Source: Planctomycetota bacterium (lineage in GTDB: Bacteria > Planctomycetota > UBA1135 > UBA2386). From it: DNA of 5,335 bases. A program made the position numbers and the translations under genes. Shown here piece after piece: positions 1 through 5,335 of the stretch (position 1 is the first letter of the stretch; the number at the start of each line of letters is the position of its first letter). The stretch covers positions 1 through 5,335 of the forward strand of contig JAGQRA010000186.1 of the NCBI GenBank assembly GCA_020425885.1, read 5' to 3'. The notes under the pieces are model-generated. The model did no database searches, was not told the DNA's origin, and saw only the letters and a list, made by a program, of their open reading frames with translations.

Positions 1-2044
1 AGGCCGCGGGTGTGGTGCCGCCGGTGGCACCCGCCGCGATCGCCAACCCGAGTCCGGTGCCGTCGGTGCGGCCGATGCCGTTGCTGGCCAACGGGCCAGT
101 GGGCAACGGATCGACGTCGGTGCGGATCGCGTCATCGCCACCGAGTCCTGGTCGAGCGGGCGCGTAGTAGCTCGACGTCGCATCGGTCCGGCCGCCGATC
201 GTGATCCGGCCGCGCTTCTCGACGCACGCACCACCTCCGGCGGGCGAACCGGTGCCGTGGTCGTCCCAAGCCGGCAGTACGCCGGTGGTGACGTTGAAGT
301 CCCCCATCGCGGTCGGCACCTGGTCTGACGTCGCGAGGATACTGTCCCGGCGCAACCGGATCAGATCGCTGACCTGACCGACGGTTCCGTTCGGCGTATC
401 GAGGAAGTAGGTCGCGACCTCGAGGTCGATGTCTGAAAGCGACACGATTATGCGCTCGGTCCTACCGAAGACCGTGACGTGGTCCTTGTGCTCGTTCCAG
501 GCGGCGACGCCATGCAAGGCGTCGTTGTCGTTGCCGCCGTGGAACGACCCCTTCTGGAATTGGACCAGACCGGCCCCCGGATCGTCACGCGCCGACAGCA
601 GGAAGCCGTCGCTGTGGCCGCGAGTGCCAGTTGTGTTCAGCAGGGTCTGCGCCGTCGGCGTCGGATTGGTCACGACCGACGAGAACAGCAGCGGATCATC
701 AGTGGAGCCGACCACATGGATGGCGTGAGCTGGGGGCACGTTCGGGTTGGCAAAGACACTGCCGGTGATGCCGTCGATGTGGACAAGGACGTCCCGGGCG
801 ACCGTGCTGACCACTGGCTCGGTGGCGCTGTAGCCGGTGCCGATCGAGACCGAGGCCTCGAGGCGGCTCGTCGCGCTCGCATTCAGCGGATCGAAGATCA
901 GCGCCGTGCCCATGCAATAGACCCCCGCGGTCAACTGATTCGCCAGCGTGAACGGGAACGCGAGCGTGCCGGAGCCGGGGTTCCCGGAACTCGCCGTCGA
1001 ACCGACGGCGACGAAGCGGTCGTCGGGCAGTTCGGCGAGGCCGAACAGCCCGTCCTGGTCGACGCCACCAACGACCGAGTGAAACTGGACTACCTCGGCG
1101 CCGACCTGCGATATCGGGTTGCTGAGGCGGCCGACGAAGCCGTCCCACTGGTTGGTCCCGTTGTCCGAGGCGCCATCGGCAACGCCCGTCGGCGAAGGCC
1201 AGGTGAACCAGGCCACCGGGGTCAGCGGACCGTTGGAAGGGCTTGGCAGACCGGTTGTCGGATCCAGCTCGACGCCGTGCGTCGAGATGCCGCAGTAGGT
1301 GACGATGTCGGCGCCGTTCTCGACGCGGATGCTGACGTCGGTAGCGGCACAATGGCCGTAGGGGTCGCGACCGAACAGGTGATGGCTCCAGAGCAGGTTC
1401 ATGGCGCCGTCGAACACGGCGATGAAGCCCGAGTAGATCGGCGCGGTCGAGGTGGAGTTCGTCGGCGTCGTGTTCTGCGAGAGCGGCAGCAGTTGGTCCG
1501 AGGTCTCACCGCAGATGGCGATGCGGGTGGCGGCGTCGGAAGCGGCCGGCCACACCGAGATAGCACGCACGTTGGTGTGCAGGCCGGGCAGCTCCTGGCT
1601 AGAGAACAAGCTGAAGCCGTAGTAGTAGACCTGTCGCTGGATGCCGCCGCCGGTGGCGAAGCTCTGCTGGATGATGGCGACCTGGCGCTTGAAACCGCCG
1701 AATGGGAGGGTGTTGAACCCAGTCAAACCCGTAGGCATCAGGACGCCGACGTGGGAGTAGGTCGGGTTGTTGTTGGTGTCGACGACCTCGATCGAGCCGG
1801 TCAGGTAGACCGAGCCATTGCCTGGGGCTTTGGCATCGGCCCAGCCCTCGTCGAGGTCGGCGGGGCTCCCGGGGGTCGTCGTGTGATCGAAGGTCGAGAA
1901 CGGCACGAACTCGGTCACGCCTGGCGCCTGTGCCATTCCGGGCATGGTCAACAGCAGCGCCGCGGCGCTACCGGAAATCAGCCGCGCGTACGCGCGAGCT
2001 GCGAGCTGTGAGCTGTGAGCTGTGAGCTGTGAGCTGTGAGACTC
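1..2044 (-). CDS. Large secreted SBBP-like beta-propeller protein, C-terminus off window, start frame-shifted by a heptamer repeat
   Basis: On the minus strand one frame stays open from just after the in-frame stops at 2050-2045 to the left edge, about 680 codons. The N-terminal part reads as a signal peptide: Arg-containing stretch AARAYAR, then LISGSAAALLLTMPGMAQA (about 1987-1928), with cleavage expected around MAQA. The mature part is rich in Gly, Ser, Thr, Asn and Asp and poor in Lys. A blade-like motif recurs: a DGF/SGF strand, a Gly-Gly-x-Asp turn, then a strand ending in Gly-x-Thr. The Gly-x-Thr-type ends lie near 1508 (ICGET), 1290 (YCGIST), 1000 (VAVGST), 705 (HVVGST), 460 (TVFGRT) and 190 (TIGGRT). 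The stretch DGFLL...FHGGNDNDALHGV...VTVFGRT resembles an SBBP (seven-bladed beta-propeller) repeat. The family link is by eye only. No in-frame ATG precedes the signal peptide; the first is at 1945-1943, inside it. The ligand or function is unknown; a surface or extracellular role is likely. Confidence 0.72.
1994..2040. repeat. Heptanucleotide tandem repeat (GTGAGCT)n inside the 5' end of the secreted-protein gene
   Basis: On the plus strand the tract is two GCGAGCT units (1994-2007), four GTGAGCT units (2008-2035) and a partial GTGAG (2036-2040). Read in the gene's direction it is (AGCTCAC)n, or SQLTAHS repeated at the protein level, since 7 bp x 3 gives a 7-residue period. Because 7 is not a multiple of 3, each gain or loss of a unit moves the downstream frame by one. 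The variant GCGAGCT units sit on the side next to the signal peptide and the pure units next to the start codon. Such tracts are prone to slipped-strand mispairing. Heptamer tracts are known in phase-variable hmw adhesin promoters of Haemophilus and as STRR repeats in cyanobacteria. Confidence 0.95.
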
Positions 2045-2045
2045 T

Positions 2046-2059
2046 CATCACTTGCCTCC
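2046..2059 (-). promoter_or_regulatory. Strong ribosome binding site and ATG that set the off-frame start of the secreted-protein gene
   Basis: The minus strand reads GGAGG (2059-2055), six bases, then ATG (2048-2046), the best-spaced start signal in the window. It lies immediately before the heptamer tract and the signal peptide. The distance from the ATG to the tyrosine codon at 1990-1988 of the open frame is 58 bases, one more than a multiple of three. Translation from this ATG as sequenced therefore reads MRVSQLTAHSSQLTARSSR and ends at a TAG at 1970-1968 after 26 codons. Removing one 7-bp unit makes the distance 51, which is in frame, and yields MRVSQLTAHSSQLAARAYAR followed by the hydrophobic core. 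Another ATG at 2084-2082 is in the same frame as this one, so it does not solve the mismatch. Confidence 0.7.
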
Positions 2060-2169
2060 GTTCGGAGTCACGCGCATTTTCCATCTCCGTCCCGGCACCA
2101 CCGCATGGGCTTTGGTGCTGCACCGAGACCGTGTTCGAGATTCTACCTTCGCGTCACTCCGAGGTTTGG

Positions 2170-2199
2170 CTTCTACCGCAGCTTCGAAGAAGTCGTCAA
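2170..2199 (-). promoter_or_regulatory. Candidate promoter for the secreted-protein gene
   Basis: The minus strand shows TTGACG (2199-2194), an 18-bp spacer and TAGAAG (2175-2170), a fair match to a sigma70-type promoter (5 of 6 and 4 of 6). It lies about 120 bases upstream of the ATG at 2048. A better -10-like hexamer, TAGAAT, lies at 2145-2140 but has no good -35 at the right distance. Organisms of this kind may not follow the E. coli consensus closely, so this is weak evidence. Confidence 0.25.
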
Positions 2200-2253
2200 C
2201 CGGCACCAAGTGCGTAGCGAGTTCCGTACTCGGCGGCCGGCCAGCCTGCGACC

Positions 2254-2293
2254 ATTCCACCAACCGGTCGGAATCATCGAGCCGGGCGATGAT
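2254..2293 (-). terminator. Pair of abutting hairpins downstream of the isomerase gene, possible terminator
   Basis: Bases 2273-2279 (ATCATCG) and 2287-2293 (CGATGAT) form a perfect 7-bp inverted repeat with a 7-base loop. Directly next to it, 2254-2274 folds as ATTCC and ACC pairing with GGT and GGAAT around a four-base loop with one bulged base. They lie about 100 bases past the isomerase stop, in its direction of transcription. No T-run follows either hairpin, so factor-independent termination is not clearly supported; RNA processing or chance are alternatives. Confidence 0.25.
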
Positions 2294-2389
2294 CTCGGAT
2301 TGCCGGTCGGGGGTGTTGTCTCGGCCGCGCGCTTCTCGGTTGGCGGTCGGTCGGTGTCGGGCTGGAGCCGATCGCCGCTTGTCCGAGGG

Positions 2390-3316
2390 CTAGAACGAGT
2401 CCGCCGCCCGGTAGGCCGCGATCAGCGCCTTCTCGCCGTCGATGCCGCCCTGGGCCTTGCCGTGCTCCATGCCGACGATGCCGGCGTAGCCCTTCTGGTG
2501 GATGTGGCGGAACACGTTGTTGAAGTTGATCTCGCCGGTGCCGGGCTCGCGGCGGCCCGGGTTGTCGCCGACCTGGAAGTAGGCGATCTCGCCCCACGCG
2601 TTGTCGATGTTGGGGATCAGGTTGCCCTCGCTCACCTGCTGGTGATACAGGTCGTCGAGGATCTTGCAGTGCGGGCTGCCGACGGCGCGGCAGATCTCGA
2701 AGCCCTGCGCGATCTTGGTCAGGAACAGCTCGGGATGATCGCGGAAGTTGAGCGGCTCGAGCACCATGGTGAGGTCGATGCCGGCCGCCTCGATGACGTC
2801 GCAGCAGCGCTTCAGCATGTCGACGACGTTGGCCGTCTGGTAGCCGGCGTCCTGGCGGTGATCGACCGCGCCCGGCACGACCGTGCACCAACGCGCGTTC
2901 ACGCGCTTGGCGACCTCGCAGGCCGTCCTCATGTCCCCGAGCACCTGCTCGCGGTGCTCGTCGCGGCCCGAGGCGAAGGTCGGCTTGCCGAAGTCGCCGT
3001 GGGCGACGAAGACGCCCATCGTGATGCCGCACTGCCGCATCTTGGCCGCGAGCTTCTCCTGATCCGCGGCGCTGCGCTTCGCCATGCCGTTGTCCTCCCA
3101 GGCGACGAAGCCCTCGTCGGCCGCGAACTGCAGCTGGTCCTCCATCGCCTCGGCGTGGTTTCCGAACATGCCGAAGTGCGGCGCGTAGCGGAGGTGGAAC
3201 GGGGTGCCACGGGGTGCCGCCGAACGGGCCGGCGCGGCTGCGTTCGCGGTTGCTCTCGCGGTGGCGGAAACGGCGAGGCCGGCGGCGCCGGCGGCGAGGA
3301 ACATGCGTCGATCCAT
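2390..3316 (-). CDS. hyi: Tat-exported hydroxypyruvate isomerase-family TIM-barrel protein
   Basis: This 308-residue protein belongs to the Hyi branch of the xylose isomerase-like TIM barrels. Hyi interconverts hydroxypyruvate and tartronate semialdehyde, but the true substrate of exported members is generally unproven. The N-terminus is a Tat signal: Arg3-Arg4 followed by MFLAAGAAGLAVSATA, with cleavage expected near residues 24-28. The barrel follows from about residue 38. Diagnostic motifs are EPLN (E187, first catalytic or metal glutamate), DLYHQQ (D222, H225), the signature DNPGRREPGTGEIN (251-264) and GMEHG (E284, second glutamate). The 97-residue gap between the two glutamates matches my recollection of E. 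coli Hyi. The start at 3316 gives the complete Tat signal; upstream is only a modest AGGA. Hyi is normally cytoplasmic and about 258 residues, and the extra length here is the export signal. The protein probably acts in the periplasm or cell envelope on a sugar-like substrate. Confidence 0.88.
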   Translation of the reverse strand: MDRRMFLAAGAAGLAVSATARATANAAAPARSAAPRGTPFHLRYAPHFGMFGNHAEAMEDQLQFAADEGFVAWEDNGMAKRSAADQEKLAAKMRQCGITMGVFVAHGDFGKPTFASGRDEHREQVLGDMRTACEVAKRVNARWCTVVPGAVDHRQDAGYQTANVVDMLKRCCDVIEAAGIDLTMVLEPLNFRDHPELFLTKIAQGFEICRAVGSPHCKILDDLYHQQVSEGNLIPNIDNAWGEIAYFQVGDNPGRREPGTGEINFNNVFRHIHQKGYAGIVGMEHGKAQGGIDGEKALIAAYRAADSF

Positions 3317-3375
3317 GGCCGGATCCTACCGCGTCGGCGGCTGGCACCGAGGCCATTGCCGTCGGCATGAACAGT

Positions 3376-3381
3376 CGTCAA
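3376..3381 (-). promoter_or_regulatory. Candidate -35 element upstream of the isomerase gene
   Basis: The minus strand reads TTGACG, part of TTGACGACT (3381-3373), about 60 bases before the isomerase ATG. That is a suitable distance for a promoter. The same nine bases occur at 2199-2191 upstream of the secreted-protein gene. I find no good -10 hexamer 16-18 bases downstream, so the call rests on the -35 match alone. Confidence 0.15.
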
Positions 3382-3414
3382 GTCGCGCCCCCCGGACGGC
3401 CGATGCCCGAGCCG

Positions 3415-3424
3415 AAGGAGGTGA
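3415..3424 (+). promoter_or_regulatory. Perfect anti-16S Shine-Dalgarno sequence, not placed for the main start
   Basis: AAGGAGGTGA at 3415-3424 is a full 10-base match to the usual 3' end of 16S rRNA. The nearest ATG (3435) is 10 bases downstream but is in a different frame from the glycosyltransferase-like gene, whose likely start is at 3487. A GTG at 3421 is in the right frame but overlaps the motif itself. The site may drive a short upstream reading frame, or be a coincidence. Confidence 0.45.
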
Positions 3425-3434
3425 GCTGCAGGCC

Positions 3435-3533
3435 ATGGACGATCCTGGCAAGGTGCAGTCGTTCGGCCCGCGGCAGTCGAGTTCCCATGTTCGAAGGCAA
3501 ACGAATCGTCGTCGTCACCCCGGCGGGACGTGA
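3435..3533 (+). CDS. Possible 32-codon leader reading frame overlapping the glycosyltransferase start
   Basis: An ATG at 3435 follows the perfect Shine-Dalgarno site at 3415-3424 and opens a 32-residue frame beginning MDDPGKVQSFG, ending in TGA at 3531-3533. It runs past the likely start of the next gene (3487) by 47 bases in another frame. The peptide is polar and basic, with no recognisable domain. If real it would be a leader that couples or limits translation of the glycosyltransferase-like gene. The Shine-Dalgarno spacing is slightly long, and chance is a serious alternative. Confidence 0.2.
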   Translation: MDDPGKVQSFGPRQSSSHVRRQTNRRRHPGGT

Positions 3534-4410
3534 GCGCTACCTGCGTCTGCTGGCGGCGCACGTGCTGTCCTCGCCGTTGGTCGACGAGTGGCATCTGTGG
3601 CTCAACACCCGCGACGACGGCGACCTCGCCTTCATGGCCGCGCTGAGTCGTCGCCATCCCCGCGTGCGCCTGATCGCGCCGCCGTTGCTCGAACCGAACG
3701 GCAACGGCACGATCGGTCAGTTCTTCCGCACCGCGACCGACTCGGACACGGTCTACGTGCGCATGGACGACGATGTCGTCTGGCTCGAACCCGACTTCTT
3801 CGCGCGCTTCCTGATCCAGCGCCTCGGCGATCGCGAGCCGCTGATGATGCACCCGCTGACGATCAACAACGCCGCCTGCTCGTTCCTGCTCAAGCAGCTG
3901 CGCCTGCTCGAGATCTCCGTGCCGTTGACGCCGTGGTGCCTGGATCCGATCGGTTGGCGCAGCGACCGGTTCGCCGAGGTCCTGCACCGCTGGTTCCTCG
4001 ACAAGATGCGGGCCGGGGACTTCACCGGGCTGCGCTTCGGCAACGTCACGACCGCGCTGGCGCGCGTCTCCATCAACTGCATCGCGTGGTTCGGCGAAGA
4101 CCTGCAGCCGGACGGCGGCGTGTTCCCGGATGGTGTCGACGAGGAGGAGTACTGCAGCGTGACCCTGCCGTTGCTGCGCGGTCGCTGCAACCGCATCACC
4201 GGGCAGGCCGTGTTGGCGCACTACGCCTTCGCCCCGCAGCGCGCGGCGCTCGACCAGACCGATCTGCTGGCGCGTTATGCCGAGCTCGCACCCGAGATCG
4301 AGCTGCCGCCGGCGGGTCCGATCGTGTTGCCGAGCCAGTTGGCTGGCCAGTCAACTGGCCCGGCGCCGACCACGGCCGCGACGCCGGCGAGGACTTCGGT
4401 CCTCACCTGA
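3487..4410 (+). CDS. Glycosyltransferase-like protein with a DDD (DxD) motif
   Basis: This 307-residue protein looks like a GT-A-fold glycosyltransferase. It opens with a beta strand, KRIVVVTPAGRERYL (5-19), typical of a nucleotide-sugar-binding N-terminus. It carries VYVRMDDDVVWLEPDFF (89-105), whose D94-D96 are a probable metal-binding DxD motif. It continues with MMHPLTINNA (120-129), an acidic segment DGVDEEEY (215-222) and HYAFAPQR (245-252), which may complete the active site. The last 35 residues are rich in Pro, Ala and Thr and probably unstructured. No signal peptide or membrane segment is visible, so the protein is probably cytoplasmic. The frame is open further upstream to 3214, but that part is Arg-rich, unlike a protein, and overlaps the 5' end of the isomerase gene on the other strand; I therefore start at 3487, where homologous-looking sequence begins. 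No good ribosome binding site precedes 3487. The donor and acceptor sugars cannot be told from sequence. Confidence 0.75.
   Translation: MFEGKRIVVVTPAGRERYLRLLAAHVLSSPLVDEWHLWLNTRDDGDLAFMAALSRRHPRVRLIAPPLLEPNGNGTIGQFFRTATDSDTVYVRMDDDVVWLEPDFFARFLIQRLGDREPLMMHPLTINNAACSFLLKQLRLLEISVPLTPWCLDPIGWRSDRFAEVLHRWFLDKMRAGDFTGLRFGNVTTALARVSINCIAWFGEDLQPDGGVFPDGVDEEEYCSVTLPLLRGRCNRITGQAVLAHYAFAPQRAALDQTDLLARYAELAPEIELPPAGPIVLPSQLAGQSTGPAPTTAATPARTSVLT
4334..4359. repeat. Inverted repeat within the 3' end of the glycosyltransferase gene
   Basis: GCCAGTTG (4334-4341) and CAACTGGC (4352-4359) form a perfect 8-bp stem around a 10-base loop that itself contains the palindrome CTGGCCAG (4343-4350). It falls in the low-complexity C-terminal tail coding region, about 50 bases before the stop. 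It could act with the hairpin at 4389-4404 in transcript 3'-end formation, or on the opposing strand for hflC read-through. Confidence 0.5.
4389..4404 (+). terminator. C(UUCG)G tetraloop hairpin at the convergent gene junction
   Basis: GAGGAC (4389-4394), TTCG (4395-4398) and GTCCTC (4399-4404) form a perfect 6-bp stem closed by the exceptionally stable C(UUCG)G tetraloop. It ends three bases before the glycosyltransferase stop codon (4408-4410) and 27 bases from the hflC stop. No T-run follows on either strand, so classical intrinsic termination is not shown. A hairpin that stabilises the 3' end or aids termination is a reasonable reading. Confidence 0.4.
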
Positions 4411-4430
4411 CCCGGACCCGGCCGCAGCGT

Positions 4431-5335
4431 TCAGCGCAATCGCTTGAACAGGCCGAACAGCGGGCTGTCGGTGGACAGCACCAGGTTGCTGCCGGCGAGC
4501 ACCTCGCGATAGGTCTCCAGCGTCTTGGTGAAGGTGTAGAACTCGCGCGCCTCGGGCGTCTGGTCGTAGGCCTCGGCGTAGATGCGCGAGGCCTCGGCGT
4601 CGGCCTCGCCGCGCAATTGCTGCACGGTCTTGTAGGCCCCTGACTTGATGTCGAGCAGCTCGCGTTCCTTCATGCCGAGGACGCGTGCCGCCTCGCCCTC
4701 GCCTTCGCTGCGGAAGCGCTGCGCGATCTGCTCGCGCTCGCTCTTCATGCGGGTGTAGATGTTCTGCAGCACGTCGCTGTTGTAGTTGACGCGCTTGATG
4801 CGCACGTCGAGCAGCTCGATGCCGAGCGGCGCCAGCTTCGGGGTCGCCAGCGCGAGCACGTTCTCGAGCAGCTCGAGGCGGCCGCTCTCGATCGGCGGCA
4901 GGTGGGTGCTCACGCCGCCCTGGTTCTGCAGGTCGGATGGCAGCTCGCGGTCCTTGTCGCTGCGGATCACCTCGATCAGGTCGTGGCGCGCCACCGCGGC
5001 GCGGACCTCGCTGCCGATGATGTCCTCGAGGCGCGACTGCGCGCTGCGCTCGTCGCGCAGCTTGACGAAGAAGACGGCGGGGTCGCCGATGCGCCAGCGG
5101 CCGAAGGTGTCGACCTCGAGCCGGTTCTTGTCCTTGGTCGTCATGACCGTCGACGGGGCGTCGAATTCGAGGACACGCTTCTCGAGGCGGTTGACCTCCT
5201 GCACGAAGGGCGTCTTCCAGTGCAGGCCGGGCTCGGTGATCGGCTCACCGACGGTGCGTCCGAACTGGGTCAGGATTGCGGTATCGGTTTCGCGCACCGT
5301 GAACAGCCCGCTGGCGAAGAACATCAGCGCCAGCG
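4431..5335 (-). CDS. hflC: HflC, SPFH/prohibitin-family protease modulator (N-terminus cut by window edge)
   Basis: HflC forms a large membrane cage with HflK around the AAA protease FtsH and modulates degradation of membrane proteins. The visible part is 301 residues. It begins inside the N-terminal membrane anchor (LALMFFASGLF), followed by the typical FTVRETDTAILTQFGR and EPGLHWKTPF segments of the SPFH domain. The middle holds RVLEFDAPSTVMTTKDKN and ARHDLIEVIRSD. From residue 195 or so, counted from the first visible Met, a charged helical region carries the family hallmark RSEGEGEAARVLG and LRGEADAEASRIYAEAY, and the C-terminus is DSPLFGLFKRLR. The frame continues beyond the right edge, so the Met at 5324 is internal and the true start is outside. 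HflK is normally encoded immediately upstream and would be expected there. The gene converges on the glycosyltransferase-like gene with 20 bp between stops. Confidence 0.95.
   Translation of the reverse strand, partial: LALMFFASGLFTVRETDTAILTQFGRTVGEPITEPGLHWKTPFVQEVNRLEKRVLEFDAPSTVMTTKDKNRLEVDTFGRWRIGDPAVFFVKLRDERSAQSRLEDIIGSEVRAAVARHDLIEVIRSDKDRELPSDLQNQGGVSTHLPPIESGRLELLENVLALATPKLAPLGIELLDVRIKRVNYNSDVLQNIYTRMKSEREQIAQRFRSEGEGEAARVLGMKERELLDIKSGAYKTVQQLRGEADAEASRIYAEAYDQTPEAREFYTFTKTLETYREVLAGSNLVLSTDSPLFGLFKRLR

Larger units (their letters stand above)
2060..2389. other. Intergenic region between the isomerase gene and the secreted-protein gene
   Basis: I see no convincing gene in this 330-bp stretch. 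A 71-codon minus-strand frame (2263-2048) is open, but its residues have no recognisable pattern and it has no good ribosome binding site. It ends in a TGA that overlaps the ATG at 2048 by one base. The region holds a candidate promoter, two adjoining hairpins (2254-2293) and a short CGGT triplicate at 2344-2355. It probably carries the end of the isomerase transcript and the 5' leader of the secreted-protein gene. Confidence 0.6.

Noticed and set aside
479..2011. Long plus-strand open frame opposite the secreted-protein gene
   Set aside because: Its product is Arg-, Gly- and Val-rich low-complexity sequence with no recognisable domain; it mirrors the real minus-strand gene, which has a signal peptide and repeated motifs.
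1994..2040. Heptamer tract as a CRISPR array or replication iteron cluster
   Set aside because: Units are 7 bp with no spacers, so it is not CRISPR. There is no AT-rich region, initiator gene or DnaA-box cluster nearby to support an origin.
2048..2263. 71-codon minus-strand frame ending at the ATG of the secreted-protein gene (TGATG overlap)
   Set aside because: The overlap looks like translational coupling, but the peptide has no recognisable pattern and no good ribosome binding site. The strong GGAGG before the ATG at 2048 makes coupling unnecessary.
2036..3370. Long plus-strand open frame opposite the isomerase gene
   Set aside because: It is antisense to a gene with clear Hyi motifs. 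Its residue pattern (VDVAEHVVEVDLAGAG and similar) is the usual artefact of reading a high-GC gene backwards.
3214..3486. Upstream extension of the glycosyltransferase-like frame to the ATG at 3214, or to the in-frame GTG at 3421
   Set aside because: The added residues are an Arg-rich non-protein-like stretch overlapping the isomerase 5' end, and the GTG lies within the Shine-Dalgarno match itself. The strand KRIVVVTP just after 3487 looks like a natural N-terminus.
2929..4221. Long minus-strand open frame spanning the isomerase N-terminus and the glycosyltransferase-like gene
   Set aside because: It crosses two well-supported genes and an intergenic region, with no domain of its own.

Overview
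The window is high-GC DNA, roughly two-thirds G+C by eye, with four protein genes and no RNA genes, CRISPR array or transposon that I can see. The gene content is a lipoprotein-free secreted beta-propeller protein, a Tat-exported sugar isomerase of the hydroxypyruvate isomerase family, a glycosyltransferase-like protein and the protease modulator HflC. This mix and the base composition fit a Gram-negative-type bacterium. Planctomycetota is my best guess, because Tat-exported Hyi-like TIM barrels and very large secreted SBBP-type propellers are common there. This is an inference from family knowledge, not a measurement.

Layout, left to right. (1) 1-2044, minus strand: a continuous open frame of about 680 codons that runs off the left edge. 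It encodes a secreted protein with a recurring blade pattern. (2) 1994-2048: a heptanucleotide tandem repeat lies between a strong ribosome binding site plus ATG (2059-2046) and the body of that open frame. As sequenced, the ATG is out of frame with the protein by one base (mod 3). Losing one repeat unit, or gaining two, restores an intact protein with a good signal peptide. This is the architecture of a translational phase-variation switch and is the main discovery candidate here. (3) 2060-2389: an intergenic stretch with candidate promoter elements and two abutting hairpins. (4) 2390-3316, minus: the Tat-exported Hyi-like isomerase. (5) 3317-3486: a divergent intergenic region with an oddly placed perfect Shine-Dalgarno sequence. 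(6) 3487-4410, plus: a DxD-type glycosyltransferase-like protein. (7) A 20-bp convergent junction preceded by a C(UUCG)G hairpin. (8) 4431-5335, minus: hflC, cut at its N-terminus by the right edge; its usual partner hflK would be expected just outside.

The genes do not form one obvious pathway. The two left-hand minus-strand genes both encode exported proteins, but they are 340 bp apart and probably have separate promoters. The glycosyltransferase and hflC converge and so are independent units. The repeat could reflect real phase variation, a disrupted gene, or an indel error in the tandem tract; sequence alone cannot separate these.
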